DNA of 64,000 nt from Motilimonas pumila (GCF_003596335.1 NZ_QZCH01000018.1:30898-94897), one strand, 5' to 3'; shown: positions 16,460 through 26,844, numbered from the stretch's first letter. The notes: generated by a model not told the origin, from the sequence alone. A program made the numbers and translations.

Positions 16460-17521
16460 ATGCAAGTCTCTCAGTCAGAAATGAAAACCATTAAGCGCGC
16501 ACTAACCCATTGGCAGCAAATAAACACAGTTACGCCAGAACAAAGCCAAGCTATGGAGCAGAGCATTCAGCTGACGTCCTTTGATTGGTTTAAGTTGGCC
16601 AAATACTGCTTTTGGATTGCCCTTGCTTGCATCATCATTGCGGTGACTTCGGCGTTGCTTGATGACGCTCTGATAGCTTGGTTTGAAGAGTTCTTTAATA
16701 GCGCAGCCAGCACCAAAGCCATGACTTTAGCCGGTATTGCTAGTATTTGCTTTGGTTTCGCTTGGCACCGAAAAAAACGTTACCCAGGCAAATTTTACAG
16801 TAACGAAGGCTATTTCTTTTTGGGCGTACTTTTTAGCGCCTTGAGTTTACTTTACTTAGGTGTGTGGTTTGATCCAGAAGTGGCTCACTGGTCACTTTTG
16901 CTCTTGAGCGCCAGTTTGGTTTATGGCGCCTTAGGTTTAGCTTTTCCATCCCATTTAGTATGGCTATTTGCCATCTTGAGTTTAGTCGGCTGGTTTGGCG
17001 CCGAAACCGGCTATTTATCAGGTTGGGGGCAATATTACTTAGGCATGAACTATCCCTTGAGAATGGCCTTTTTTGGGCTGGCTATTATCGCTTTAAGCCA
17101 AGCTTTACATCGCTGGCCTGCACGCCGAAGCTTTAGTCAACTGACCTTAATTTTGGGTTATGGCTTATTATTTATGTCACTTTGGGTATTGTCTATCTTT
17201 GGCAATTACGGCGACTTACTCAGCTGGAGCGAGGTCAGCCAATGGCACTTATTGCATTGGTCTGCTTTATTCGCGGCTGTGGCCATCACGGTATTAATCT
17301 ATGGCATTAAAACCGATCACAGCATAAGCCGAGGCTTTGCGTTGAGCTTTTTATTGTTGAATCTATACACTCGGTTTTTCGAGTACTTTTGGGATACTTC
17401 AAACAAAGCCTTATTCTTTGCCATTCTAGCATTCAGTTTTTGGCTGCTAGGAAGTAAAGCAGAGAGCATCTGGCAACTGACAAAACAACGCCAAAATAGC
17501 AGTGTTCAAGCCCAGAAATAA
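16460..17521 (+). CDS. polytopic membrane protein (DUF2157-like)
   Basis: 353 residues with a short cytoplasmic N-terminus and about nine to ten hydrophobic helices from residue 45 on. The N-terminal layout (helix with ALTHWQQINTVTPEQ followed by TM bundle) resembles DUF2157 membrane proteins, but this is a weak match. AAGGAAG precedes the ATG. It is likely co-transcribed with the two LysR genes upstream; no enzymatic motif is visible, and a transport or sensor role would be speculation. Confidence 0.75.
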   Translation: MQVSQSEMKTIKRALTHWQQINTVTPEQSQAMEQSIQLTSFDWFKLAKYCFWIALACIIIAVTSALLDDALIAWFEEFFNSAASTKAMTLAGIASICFGFAWHRKKRYPGKFYSNEGYFFLGVLFSALSLLYLGVWFDPEVAHWSLLLLSASLVYGALGLAFPSHLVWLFAILSLVGWFGAETGYLSGWGQYYLGMNYPLRMAFFGLAIIALSQALHRWPARRSFSQLTLILGYGLLFMSLWVLSIFGNYGDLLSWSEVSQWHLLHWSALFAAVAITVLIYGIKTDHSISRGFALSFLLLNLYTRFFEYFWDTSNKALFFAILAFSFWLLGSKAESIWQLTKQRQNSSVQAQK

Positions 17522-17522
17522 C

Positions 17523-17554
17523 AAAAAAAGCCCTGATACTTATCAGGGCTTTTT
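17523..17554. terminator. bidirectional intrinsic terminator
   Basis: Stem AAAAAAGCCCTGATA/TATCAGGGCTTTTT, with a two-base apex and A/T flanks, between the convergent membrane-protein gene and glpX. Confidence 0.9.
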
Positions 17555-17571
17555 AGCGTTTATTCCCAAGA

Positions 17572-18582
17572 TTATAAAATAATATCTTTTAGAGCTTGGT
17601 CTTTTCTGTCGAGATAATGGGTCGAATGAATACGACGAACAGTACGCGACTTACCACGAATTAATAAGGTTTCGGTAGAAGCTAAACGGCCTTTCACCGC
17701 TACGCCTTCCAGTAAGTCACCTTTGGTGATACCGGTTGCAGAGAAGATCACATTATCATTTAGCGCTAATTGCTCGAGTGTCAGGACTTCTTTCACTTTA
17801 ATATTAAGCGCGGTACAGCGGGCTTCTTCTTCTTCACCAATGCGGATATTGTCTTCTGTTGGCTCTTTGACCAAAGGACGCGGTAAAAGACGCGCTTGCA
17901 TATTGCCGTCTAAAGCACGAACAACAGCAGCGGAGATAACGCCTTCAGGTGCACCACCAATACAGTATAAAAGATCCACTTCACTGTCTGGCATACAAGC
18001 CATAACAGACGCGGCTACATCGCCGTCAGGAATGGCAAATACGCGCACCCCCAAACCTTGCATCTCTTTGATGGCCTTGTCGTGACGAGGCTTTGCCAGC
18101 GTGGCACAAGTTAATTGATCCAGTGGCTTGCCTAATGCAAAAGCAATCGCTTTTAAGTTTTGCTCCAGTGAGCGATTTAAATCAATGGCGTCTTTGGCAT
18201 CAGGGCCAACAATTAACTTTTCCATGTACATATCGGGGGCTTTTAAAAATGAGCCCTTTTCCGCCACTGCAATCACGGCCACCGCATTGGATTGGCCCAT
18301 GGCTGTCATGCGGGTACCTTCAATAGGATCCACCGCGATATCCACCGCATCGCCTTTTTTGCTGCCAACATGCTCGCCTATGTACAACATAGGGGCATCA
18401 TCGATTTCACCTTCGCCGATAACGATTTCGCCATCGATATCAATTTGGTTCAAAATATGGCGCATCGCTTCTACCGCGGCACCATCGGCAATATTTTTAT
18501 CTCCGCGCCCAACCCACTTATGCGCAGCCAATGCTGCTGCTTCTGTGACTCGGGAAATTTCGATAGCTAACTCACGTTTCAT
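17572..18582 (-). CDS. glpX: class II fructose-1,6-bisphosphatase
   Basis: A 336-residue protein, the same length as E. coli GlpX. It hydrolyses fructose 1,6-bisphosphate in gluconeogenesis and belongs to the lithium-sensitive phosphatase fold; EGEIDDAPML and DIAVDPIEGT are the metal-binding motifs, GGAPEGV is the substrate loop. The gene stands alone, not in a glp operon, and ends at a terminator shared with the convergent gene. Confidence 0.96.
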   Translation of the reverse strand: MKRELAIEISRVTEAAALAAHKWVGRGDKNIADGAAVEAMRHILNQIDIDGEIVIGEGEIDDAPMLYIGEHVGSKKGDAVDIAVDPIEGTRMTAMGQSNAVAVIAVAEKGSFLKAPDMYMEKLIVGPDAKDAIDLNRSLEQNLKAIAFALGKPLDQLTCATLAKPRHDKAIKEMQGLGVRVFAIPDGDVAASVMACMPDSEVDLLYCIGGAPEGVISAAVVRALDGNMQARLLPRPLVKEPTEDNIRIGEEEEARCTALNIKVKEVLTLEQLALNDNVIFSATGITKGDLLEGVAVKGRLASTETLLIRGKSRTVRRIHSTHYLDRKDQALKDIIL

Positions 18583-18765
18583 CTTTCACTACTCCAAGTT
18601 GCTGCGGCGCGCATTCTAACATAAAGCTGCACTTTAAAGGCATAGTATTAACTGCTATATAGGGGAGAAATATTAGTTTTTTCTTATAGCAACTCATCAC
18701 CGCTGGATTTTTCATTTTTATCAAGCTTATCTTACAATAAAACGACAGAAACAAAAGGAACTCAC

Positions 18766-19395
18766 ATGGCAGCTTCAAAAATAATGGTCAGCGCTGAAAA
18801 GGCCCTAAAAGGCCGCGAAAACGCCTTGCCAACTCCGAGCGAACACTTTGTTTTTCATACACAATTGCAAAGTGTAGCAAAGTTGAACCGGATCTGGTTT
18901 GGTATGGGCTGCTTTTGGGGTGCAGAGCGCTTGTTTTGGCAACAAAGCGGGGTCAAGTTTACCAGCGTAGGTTACGGCGGGGGCTTTACCCCTCACCCCA
19001 CGTATGAAGAAGTATGCAGTGGTGAAACGGGCCATACTGAGTTGGTTGAGGTCATTTATGATCCCACTGAGATTTCGTTACGACAATTATTGGCCCTGTT
19101 TTGGCAACAGCATGATCCAACCCAAGGAATGCAGCAAGGCCACGATGTCGGAACCCAATATCGCAGTGCGATTTATACGAACAATGCTGACGACCTTGCT
19201 TTGGCTAGGTTGACCCAACAGCAATTTCAACAAGTCATTACCCAAGCGGGATACGATAACCAAATAACCACTGACGTTTTACCGTTAACAGATTATTACT
19301 ATGCTGAACAATACCACCAGCAATACCTAGCAAAAAACCCGAACGGTTATTGTGGTTTAGCCGCGAATGGACTGTGCCTACCTGACGCGCCATAA
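18766..19395 (+). CDS. msrA: peptide methionine-S-sulfoxide reductase
   Basis: 209 residues, close to E. coli MsrA in length including the N-terminal extension. The catalytic Cys is C49 in FGMGCFWGAER; GYGGGFTPHPTYEEVCSGETGH and the AEQYHQQYLAKNP block are conserved. NGYCGLAANGLC near the C-terminus supplies resolving Cys residues. It repairs Met-S-sulfoxide in proteins with thioredoxin as reductant. AAAGGAA precedes the ATG. A large palindrome follows about 70 bp after the stop. Confidence 0.95.
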   Translation: MAASKIMVSAEKALKGRENALPTPSEHFVFHTQLQSVAKLNRIWFGMGCFWGAERLFWQQSGVKFTSVGYGGGFTPHPTYEEVCSGETGHTELVEVIYDPTEISLRQLLALFWQQHDPTQGMQQGHDVGTQYRSAIYTNNADDLALARLTQQQFQQVITQAGYDNQITTDVLPLTDYYYAEQYHQQYLAKNPNGYCGLAANGLCLPDAP

Positions 19396-19461
19396 ACGCG
19401 CTCAGCAAGCTGCTACCGCAACAGTAAAATATCAGACCCACTCGCATACACTACAGATGCC

Positions 19462-19520
19462 TCAGTGCTTTTCAAACCACCTATATGGGCAGTTTGAAAA
19501 GCACTGAAACTTTCTATAAT
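19462..19520 (+). promoter_or_regulatory. 16-bp inverted repeat overlapping a promoter
   Basis: TCAGTGCTTTTCAAAC (19462-19477) is a perfect inverted repeat of 19492-19507, with a 14-bp centre. The right arm contains a -35-like TTGAAA (19494-19499), and a perfect TATAAT lies at 19515-19520, 15 bp away. This suggests an operator over the promoter of the small membrane gene. As it lacks a T-run, it is not a normal terminator for msrA. Confidence 0.6.
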
Positions 19521-19548
19521 GAACCCACATATTACAAGGAGCGTCAAT

Positions 19549-19863
19549 ATGCTGGGTTTAACATTAGTGGCCGTGATGCCTGCTTTAGCCATGTGGTTAA
19601 GCGCGTTAATGCTTAATAGTCGTGGCAGTTTCCCCGTCTACTACATTGTTTGCCTGGCTGGTTTAATCACCATGCAATTACCCAGTTATGGCTTTCTTTT
19701 GGCGATTTTAGTGATATGTATATCGCTAAAACTGCTGACCAAAATGCCGCTGTTTCCCGAAATAGGCTTACAACTGGTGCTTAATTTGTTTGTGATGCTT
19801 GCCATCGTGCAAGGCTTTAATGACTCTATGCATCACTTATTAGGATTTATAGAGCATAACTAA
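19549..19863 (+). CDS. small membrane protein, 104 aa
   Basis: About three hydrophobic helices fill nearly the whole sequence (MLGLTLVAVMPALAMWLSAL; VYYIVCLAGLITMQL; LLAILVICISLKLLT; LQLVLNLFVMLAIVQGF). The ATG at 19549 is chosen because AAGGAG (19536-19541) sits 7 nt upstream; the in-frame ATG at 19519 lies inside the -10 box of the predicted promoter. It ends tail-to-tail with the dehydrogenase gene, overlapping by 4 nt. Function unknown. Confidence 0.72.
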   Translation: MLGLTLVAVMPALAMWLSALMLNSRGSFPVYYIVCLAGLITMQLPSYGFLLAILVICISLKLLTKMPLFPEIGLQLVLNLFVMLAIVQGFNDSMHHLLGFIEHN

Positions 19864-20720
19864 CTCAGTAATTTAATTAATGCTGATGTGTCTGCTCGGC
19901 CATGTCCTTGCTGCTGCAAGGATTGATAAAAACTGTCCACAACCTCCGTTATCGGCAGTTTAGCGCCGTTGTGTTTGGCCTCTTGTAGACAAATGGATAA
20001 ATCTTTATGCATCCAGTCTATGGCAAAGCCAAAGTCGAACTCACCTTGCGCCATAGTGGTAGCACGATTTTCCAGCTGCCAAGATTGAGCCGCGCCATAC
20101 TTAATCGTATCAATGACTTCAGTCACGTCTAATCCCGCATGTTGAGCAAAGCGGATCCCCTCAGACAAACCTTGCAGTAAACCCGCAATACAAATTTGAT
20201 TAACCATTTTACACTTTTGACCGCTGCCATGGGGACCAAGTCGCTTAGCGCTTTTACTGTAACTACGCCAAATAGGCGCGGCGAGTGCAATGTCGGCCTC
20301 GTCGCCGCCAATCATCACGGTTAGCTGACCACTTTGCGCCCCCGCTTCTCCTCCTGACACTGGCGCATCTAAAAAGCTTGCGCCTTGCGCTTGGCACGCC
20401 TTGCCTAATTCTACCGCCAGCGAAGCTGAGGTGGTGGTGTGGTCGATCAGCAGCGCACCTTGCTTCAGGCCTGCAAGTATACCTTTGTCGCCATAAACAA
20501 GGCTGCGAACGTCGTCATCATTGCCCAAGCACATGCAGACGATGTCAGCCTCAGAGACCGCTTTAGCAACTTCGCTTTCAACCCGTCCGCCGTACTGTTT
20601 TGCCCAAGCTTGCGCTTTGGCAAACGTCCGGTTAAACACCGTGGTGTGAAGGCCTGCTTGATGTAAATGCCCAGCCATCGGAAACCCCATCACGCCTAAG
20701 CCAATAAATGTTACTTGCAT
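19860..20720 (-). CDS. 3-hydroxyisobutyrate-dehydrogenase-family oxidoreductase
   Basis: 286 residues of the beta-hydroxyacid dehydrogenase family. FIGLGVMGFPMAGHL is the Rossmann dinucleotide site; DAPVSGGEAGAQSGQLTVMIGG is the substrate-binding signature; the catalytic Lys lies in GQKCKMVNQ. Substrates in the family include 3-hydroxyisobutyrate, tartronate semialdehyde and glyoxylate/succinic semialdehyde; which applies is unclear. It is divergent from a MocR regulator, which probably controls it. Confidence 0.9.
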   Translation of the reverse strand: MQVTFIGLGVMGFPMAGHLHQAGLHTTVFNRTFAKAQAWAKQYGGRVESEVAKAVSEADIVCMCLGNDDDVRSLVYGDKGILAGLKQGALLIDHTTTSASLAVELGKACQAQGASFLDAPVSGGEAGAQSGQLTVMIGGDEADIALAAPIWRSYSKSAKRLGPHGSGQKCKMVNQICIAGLLQGLSEGIRFAQHAGLDVTEVIDTIKYGAAQSWQLENRATTMAQGEFDFGFAIDWMHKDLSICLQEAKHNGAKLPITEVVDSFYQSLQQQGHGRADTSALIKLLS

Positions 20721-20750
20721 ACTTGATCCTTGCTTTTTAGCCTACTTTTT

Positions 20751-20842
20751 GTAGTACAGTTTCTAATAAAACCCACTATAGTCGATAAAAACCGGCTTAT
20801 TTAGCCCTTAATTACGCTATAGTAAGAATATTAAGTAGTACA
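20751..20842. promoter_or_regulatory. candidate MocR operator repeats in divergent region
   Basis: GTAGTACA followed by one base and TTT occurs at 20751 and again at 20835, 84 bp apart (eight helical turns). CTATAGT also occurs twice, at 20776-20782 and 20817-20823, 41 bp apart. Direct repeats on one DNA face fit MocR-type binding. Inference from pattern and position. Confidence 0.42.
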
Positions 20843-20859
20843 CTTTGCGATGCGTAGTC

Positions 20860-22221
20860 ATGCCTATTCCATTACCCTCCCCTTTTCCAGTTAAACCCGG
20901 TTATCAAGAAATTGCTCGCTGGCTGCGTCAAGGCATAGAGCAAGGGCAATTAAAAGCAGGCGCTAAACTGCCCGCCATTCGGCGCTTAGCAAATACGTTG
21001 CAAGTGGCACCAACGACAGCAGTGAGGGCATACAGACTATTAGAACAACAAGAGTTGGTGCAAAGTCGGCCCGGCAGTGGCCACTATGTCGCCTCTCAAG
21101 ATAGCCTTAATCGTGTCATTAACCCTAGCCATCAAGGCTGTAACTTATCCATTATTCAACCCAACTTAGCTTTGATTGAAAACTTATGGCGCGAAGCTTG
21201 GCAAGATAATAACGCGGTTCCAATACCTGCCGCCGCACTCAGCTATCCAGACGAAAACAGCCTTCAGCCCTTTAAGGCTTGTGCTCAGTTATGGTTACAA
21301 GACCAGGGGATTGCTGCCATCCATTCGCAACAACTGCACTTTTGTCATGGCGCGCAGCACGGTTTAAGTGTCTTACTGCAATGTTTAACACAAGCAGGGG
21401 ATTATATTGCCTTAGAGCAATATACCTACCCTGGCATGCTAAGCCTATGTCGTCAGCTGCAACGTCCCACTATTGCCATCGCCATGGACCAACAAGGCAT
21501 GCTGCCTGAAGCTTTTGAACAAGCGTGTTTGCATAATAGAATACGTGCGGTGATGATAGTGGCTTCTTACCAAAACCCAACCGCAGCCGTGATGTCCAAC
21601 CGTCGTCGCCAAGCATTGGTCAACATAGCCCAACGCTATAATGTTTGGATTATTGACGACGATATCTATGGCTTTTTAGATCAAGGCCAACACCTAAGCT
21701 TGTCGGTGTTAGCACCAGACCATTGCTTTACTGTCACCAGCCTCTCAAAGTCGTTGCTTCCTGGATTAAGAGTGGGGTTTATATATGGCCCAAGCAGCCA
21801 AGCACAAGCTATTGCGGAAGCTATTCGAGCCAGCATTTGGACCTGTGCCTTGCCCACTTTATACATGATGCAGAAGCTGATTGAGCAAGGCACCGCGACA
21901 CGCATGCTGCAAGCTCAAATAGTCGAAGCGCAAGCAAGACAACGGCTGCTTCGTCAGCATTTAGGTAGCTATGAGCTGGATAGTCAAATTCGCAGTTTTC
22001 ATGCTTGGCTACACCTGCCCAGCAGCTGGCCTTTAAACGACTTTGTGCAAGCATGCCAAGCTCATCAAATACTGGTCAGCCCTGCCCCCTATTTTTATAG
22101 TGGATCTGATAAAGCCGCAAACGCTGTTCGCTTGGCCATCATGACACCGGAAACACAAGCTGAACTCATTCAAGGTTTACAGTGTATCGCTCAAATTCTC
22201 GCGTGCAGGCCTACTTTGTGA
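20860..22221 (+). CDS. MocR-type GntR/aminotransferase regulator (second)
   Basis: 453 residues from the ATG at 20860; a TTG at 20845 would add five residues. The GntR winged helix (LPAIRRLANTLQVAPTTAVRAYRLLEQ, about 40-75; quoted in part: LPAIRRLANTLQVAPTTAV) precedes an aminotransferase-like domain with PLP lysine in VTSLSKSLLPGLRVGF. It is a paralogue of the regulator at 10.3 kb. It is divergent from the dehydrogenase gene and overlaps the convergent DUF1338 gene by 11 bp at its 3' end, so either could be its target. Confidence 0.88.
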   Translation: MPIPLPSPFPVKPGYQEIARWLRQGIEQGQLKAGAKLPAIRRLANTLQVAPTTAVRAYRLLEQQELVQSRPGSGHYVASQDSLNRVINPSHQGCNLSIIQPNLALIENLWREAWQDNNAVPIPAAALSYPDENSLQPFKACAQLWLQDQGIAAIHSQQLHFCHGAQHGLSVLLQCLTQAGDYIALEQYTYPGMLSLCRQLQRPTIAIAMDQQGMLPEAFEQACLHNRIRAVMIVASYQNPTAAVMSNRRRQALVNIAQRYNVWIIDDDIYGFLDQGQHLSLSVLAPDHCFTVTSLSKSLLPGLRVGFIYGPSSQAQAIAEAIRASIWTCALPTLYMMQKLIEQGTATRMLQAQIVEAQARQRLLRQHLGSYELDSQIRSFHAWLHLPSSWPLNDFVQACQAHQILVSPAPYFYSGSDKAANAVRLAIMTPETQAELIQGLQCIAQILACRPTL

Positions 22222-23023
22222 CCCTGTCGGTACTTTCAAAAATTCTGTCGGCGGACTCAGGCACAAAACCCTGAAATAAAGCGCCGCTCGACAGTGGGTA
22301 GCGATACGCAAACTCATAAAAACAGCTAGGAATAGTGCAAACCCTATCTGAAAATTGGACTTCAGCTTGATCCGCCAAAGTGGCTGACTGCACCAAACCA
22401 TCGCTAGCCGAACCTTTAATTTCGCCTCCGCCTTGGTTAAGCGCAAAACCATTCTCCAGTAATAGTCGGTTTAACTGAGCCAAATCTTGAATGCCTGTGA
22501 GCCGGTGTACCGCAACAGTAAAGTGATTTGCCCGAAAGCCCCACGCAGCAAGCCAAGCGGCATATTCGCTGGCTTGCGCCAACGTCAGGTATTGCTGATA
22601 GCGCAACGGCCAAACTCTTCCCACGTTAGGCTCTAAGACTTGCGCTGATAATGCGTTGCAAGCCGCCTCCATAATAGGCCTTAGGATTTGCTGAACCGAC
22701 ACTGAAAGATTTTGCCACAATAATTCACTGATGAAGATATGGGGCAATTTACCGCTAGGATGAGAGAAATGCTTTGCGCGTAAGTGTTTTTTCGGGAATA
22801 CGTAATCTTGTTGCCACTGATAGCCGCATTGCAGAAAAGATTGACTCAGGCTGGTGATATCAAGCCCGGGAAAGGCAAAGCCTCGTAATGCGATATGATC
22901 ATTGATGATAGGTTGGTATGGCGCTAATAATTGGTGGATCTTAGCCGCACTGGGCGTCACTTCAATATATTGCTGCCATAACGCGGCGAGTATCTTTTGC
23001 CCTTGCTCAATTTGATGACTCAT
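22211..23023 (-). CDS. DUF1338 protein (2-oxoadipate dioxygenase/decarboxylase-like)
   Basis: 270 residues from the ATG at 23023, chosen for AGAAGGGGG at close spacing. Conserved NDHIALRGF (H43), ANHFT (H167) and CFYEFAYR (E237) match the two-His, one-Glu metal set known for HglS, the DUF1338 enzyme that converts 2-oxoadipate to 2-hydroxyglutarate in lysine catabolism. This protein is much shorter than HglS. It is 36 bp downstream of astD, so probably the last gene of the arginine-catabolic operon; its substrate there is unknown. Confidence 0.82.
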   Translation of the reverse strand: MSHQIEQGQKILAALWQQYIEVTPSAAKIHQLLAPYQPIINDHIALRGFAFPGLDITSLSQSFLQCGYQWQQDYVFPKKHLRAKHFSHPSGKLPHIFISELLWQNLSVSVQQILRPIMEAACNALSAQVLEPNVGRVWPLRYQQYLTLAQASEYAAWLAAWGFRANHFTVAVHRLTGIQDLAQLNRLLLENGFALNQGGGEIKGSASDGLVQSATLADQAEVQFSDRVCTIPSCFYEFAYRYPLSSGALFQGFVPESADRIFESTDRVTK

Positions 23024-23059
23024 GCAGCCCCCTTCTAGCAAAAATTCACTCCGCTTAAC

Positions 23060-24520
23060 TCAGCTCAAATCTAAACCAGGGCTAAGTTGTGGCGGTAACA
23101 CCAGCTTTTCAACTTCAATCGATGCCACCGGATAGGCACAGTAGTCAGCGGCATAATATGCACTCGGACGATGATTACCACTGGCCCCAACCCCACCAAA
23201 GGGAGCGCTACTAGCAGCTCCTGTTGTCGCTTTATTCCAGTTGACGATGCCCGCTCGAACCGCCAGTGAAAAATGCTCAAACTCTTGTGCGTCATCACTG
23301 AGCAATGCCGCAGCTAACCCAAAACGCGTAGCATTAGCAAGGTTAATGCCTTGCTCAAAGCTGTCGTATCGTTGAACTTGCAATAAGGGGCCAAATATTT
23401 CTTCATCGTCAAGTTCAGCGATGTCATCCACCAATAAAAGCCCTGGGCTTAACAAAGCAGAATCCGGCTTGATTTGCCTCATGGGGACTATGGCAGTGGC
23501 TCCCTTGCTGATTAGTGCTTGTTGTTGAGCGAGCAATTTCTCAGCCGCTGATAACGTAATCACAGGTCCCATAAAAGGAGCAGGCTCGGCATTGCCTGGC
23601 GCCACCTTGATTGCTTTGACTGCTACACTCAATTGCACGAGCAAATCATCACCGTGACGATTACGGGGCAATAACAAACGCCTTGCGCAAGTACACCTTT
23701 GCCCAGAGGTAATATAAGCGCTTTGAATAATTTCATGCACGGCAGCAGGTACATGACTGACTTGGGTTACCATTAAAGGATTATTGCCTCCCATCTCTAA
23801 CGCCAACAACTTATCGGGCTGACCAGCAAATTGGCGGTGGATAGCATGGCCCGTGTCACTGCTGCCAGTAAAGCAAACGCCGTCTAGTTGTGGCTCTTGC
23901 AACAAAGCTTGCCCCACTTCAATACGCCCTTGTACTAAGTTCAACACACCGCATGGTAACCCTGCTTGTAGCCAGCAATCTGCCATCATTTGGCCTACTT
24001 TCGGGGTCAGTTCTGACGGCTTAAAAACCACACAATTTCCGGCCAATAAAGCCGGAATAATATGACCATTGGCCAAATGACCAGGAAAATTAAACGGCCC
24101 GAATACCGCTAATACTCCGTGCGCGCGATGACGCAAGTAACTCACGGCCGGCCCTAACGCGGCTTTTTTATCTGGGCAGCGTTGCTGCTGTGATTCGATG
24201 GAAATGCTGGCTTTGTTGATCATCGCCGTGACCTCAGTCGCCGCTTCCCACAAAGGTTTTCCCATCTCTTCACAAATGGTGACAATAAGATCCTCTTGGC
24301 GCAATTTTAATTGCGCCACATACGCCTCTACAACCAAAATACGTTCAGCCTGTGTTCGCCTTTGCCATGCCATAAAAGCGTGCCGCGCTGCGATAACGGC
24401 GTGATGCACTTGCTGCGCTGACGCTTGGCGTCCCTGCCAACATACCTCATGTGTAGCGGGGTTGATAGAAAGTAAAGTTTCACCTTCGCCTTGTTGCCAC
24501 AAACCATTTAGCAATAACAT
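23060..24520 (-). CDS. astD: N-succinylglutamate 5-semialdehyde dehydrogenase
   Basis: 486 residues of the aldehyde dehydrogenase superfamily, acting at step four of the arginine succinyltransferase (AST) pathway. FGPFNFPGHLANGHI, the active-site Glu in LALEMGGNNPL and the catalytic Cys in SGQRCTCARR are visible. It lies 8 bp after astA, in the order astC-astA-astD. The astB and astE genes needed to complete the pathway are not in this window. Confidence 0.94.
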   Translation of the reverse strand: MLLLNGLWQQGEGETLLSINPATHEVCWQGRQASAQQVHHAVIAARHAFMAWQRRTQAERILVVEAYVAQLKLRQEDLIVTICEEMGKPLWEAATEVTAMINKASISIESQQQRCPDKKAALGPAVSYLRHRAHGVLAVFGPFNFPGHLANGHIIPALLAGNCVVFKPSELTPKVGQMMADCWLQAGLPCGVLNLVQGRIEVGQALLQEPQLDGVCFTGSSDTGHAIHRQFAGQPDKLLALEMGGNNPLMVTQVSHVPAAVHEIIQSAYITSGQRCTCARRLLLPRNRHGDDLLVQLSVAVKAIKVAPGNAEPAPFMGPVITLSAAEKLLAQQQALISKGATAIVPMRQIKPDSALLSPGLLLVDDIAELDDEEIFGPLLQVQRYDSFEQGINLANATRFGLAAALLSDDAQEFEHFSLAVRAGIVNWNKATTGAASSAPFGGVGASGNHRPSAYYAADYCAYPVASIEVEKLVLPPQLSPGLDLS

Positions 24521-24528
24521 ATTCCCTC

Positions 24529-25548
24529 CTATAACAAAGTCAGTACTCTCACCGTATCGCCTTGGTTCACTCCTAGGGCATTTGCGGTTGCTTGGTTGAT
24601 CACCACTTTACTGTGCTTGATTGCAATACTCCCACTGGCTGCAACGGCCCGGTATTGACCTAAGCTGATATTACTCATTAATAACTGTTGCCCTGCGATG
24701 GGCTGGCTAATATCGACCTGTAACCTTAAGCATGTTTGTACTGAACGAATATGCGATAAGTGGCATTGCACCGTTGGCCCAGCGTCAAAAATATCTACGT
24801 AACCATTTGGATAAAAACCTTCTTTTTCTAACAAAGCCAGCGCCGGCTGGGTCTTATCGTGAACTTTACCTATCACCTGCTGCGCTTGTGGGCTCAATAG
24901 GCTGACGTAAATGGGGTACTTGGGCATGAGTTCAGCGATAAATTGCTTGTTACCTAAACCCGTTAAATAATCTGCGGTAGGAAAGTCGAGCGAAAAGAAG
25001 TGTTGTTCTAACCAAGCCCAAAATGGCGAACGACCATTTTCATCAGATACCCCGCGCATTTCCGCAATCACTATGCTTGCGAATAAGGCACAGTGCTCTG
25101 CCATTAGCATAAAGCGGCAACGTGACAACAACCGACCAGCCATGCCACGGCGAAAGGCCTCTCGCACAAACAAGGTACATATTTCTGTGGTGCCAGTGTA
25201 ATCGTTATTGAGGGTTAAAATCTGCGCCGCGTTATGCACGCCAAGCTGATGCGAACAATGGATAACTTGGCCAAGGTGATAATGATATAGCGGGCTATGG
25301 CTGCCTACCGCGGCTTCAATCGCTGTGGTACCAACAATTTGCTGGGTGTCGGAATCTTCACCTACCATTAAGTAATAGGCTTGAGAGGGGTTATCTAAGG
25401 TGCCAGCAAAGGAAGATTGTGATAACGCCACCTTACGCTGTAATAATGCTTCGTTAACAGGTAAGGAAGTGAAGCCAGTACCAGACTCTTTTGCAAGCAC
25501 AAGGAGCTGAGCTAGATCCTCAGGTTGAATCGGTCTCACCACTATCAT
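24529..25548 (-). CDS. astA: arginine N-succinyltransferase
   Basis: 339 residues matching AstA: it begins MIVVRPIQPEDL...LAKESGTGFTSLP and contains GTTAIEAAVG and EFRRGMAGRLLSRCR-like (here REAFRRGMAGRLLSRCR) acyl-CoA-binding segments of the GNAT-like fold. It transfers succinyl from succinyl-CoA to arginine, the first AST step. The single-subunit form is as in enterobacteria. It is separated from astC by a 54-bp gap holding a large hairpin. Confidence 0.95.
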   Translation of the reverse strand: MIVVRPIQPEDLAQLLVLAKESGTGFTSLPVNEALLQRKVALSQSSFAGTLDNPSQAYYLMVGEDSDTQQIVGTTAIEAAVGSHSPLYHYHLGQVIHCSHQLGVHNAAQILTLNNDYTGTTEICTLFVREAFRRGMAGRLLSRCRFMLMAEHCALFASIVIAEMRGVSDENGRSPFWAWLEQHFFSLDFPTADYLTGLGNKQFIAELMPKYPIYVSLLSPQAQQVIGKVHDKTQPALALLEKEGFYPNGYVDIFDAGPTVQCHLSHIRSVQTCLRLQVDISQPIAGQQLLMSNISLGQYRAVAASGSIAIKHSKVVINQATANALGVNQGDTVRVLTLL

Positions 25549-25561
25549 GCTCGCCTCCTAA

Positions 25562-25598
25562 ATCAGCCTAAGCAGTAGACGCACCTGCCTAGGCTGAT
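25562..25598. promoter_or_regulatory. hairpin between astC and astA
   Basis: ATCAGCCTA (25562-25570) pairs with TAGGCTGAT (25590-25598), with an inner GCAG/CTGC stem. Without a T-run it is more likely an mRNA-stability or processing element than a terminator. Confidence 0.5.
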
Positions 25599-25602
25599 AT
25601 CA

Positions 25603-26844
<1,242 letters not shown>

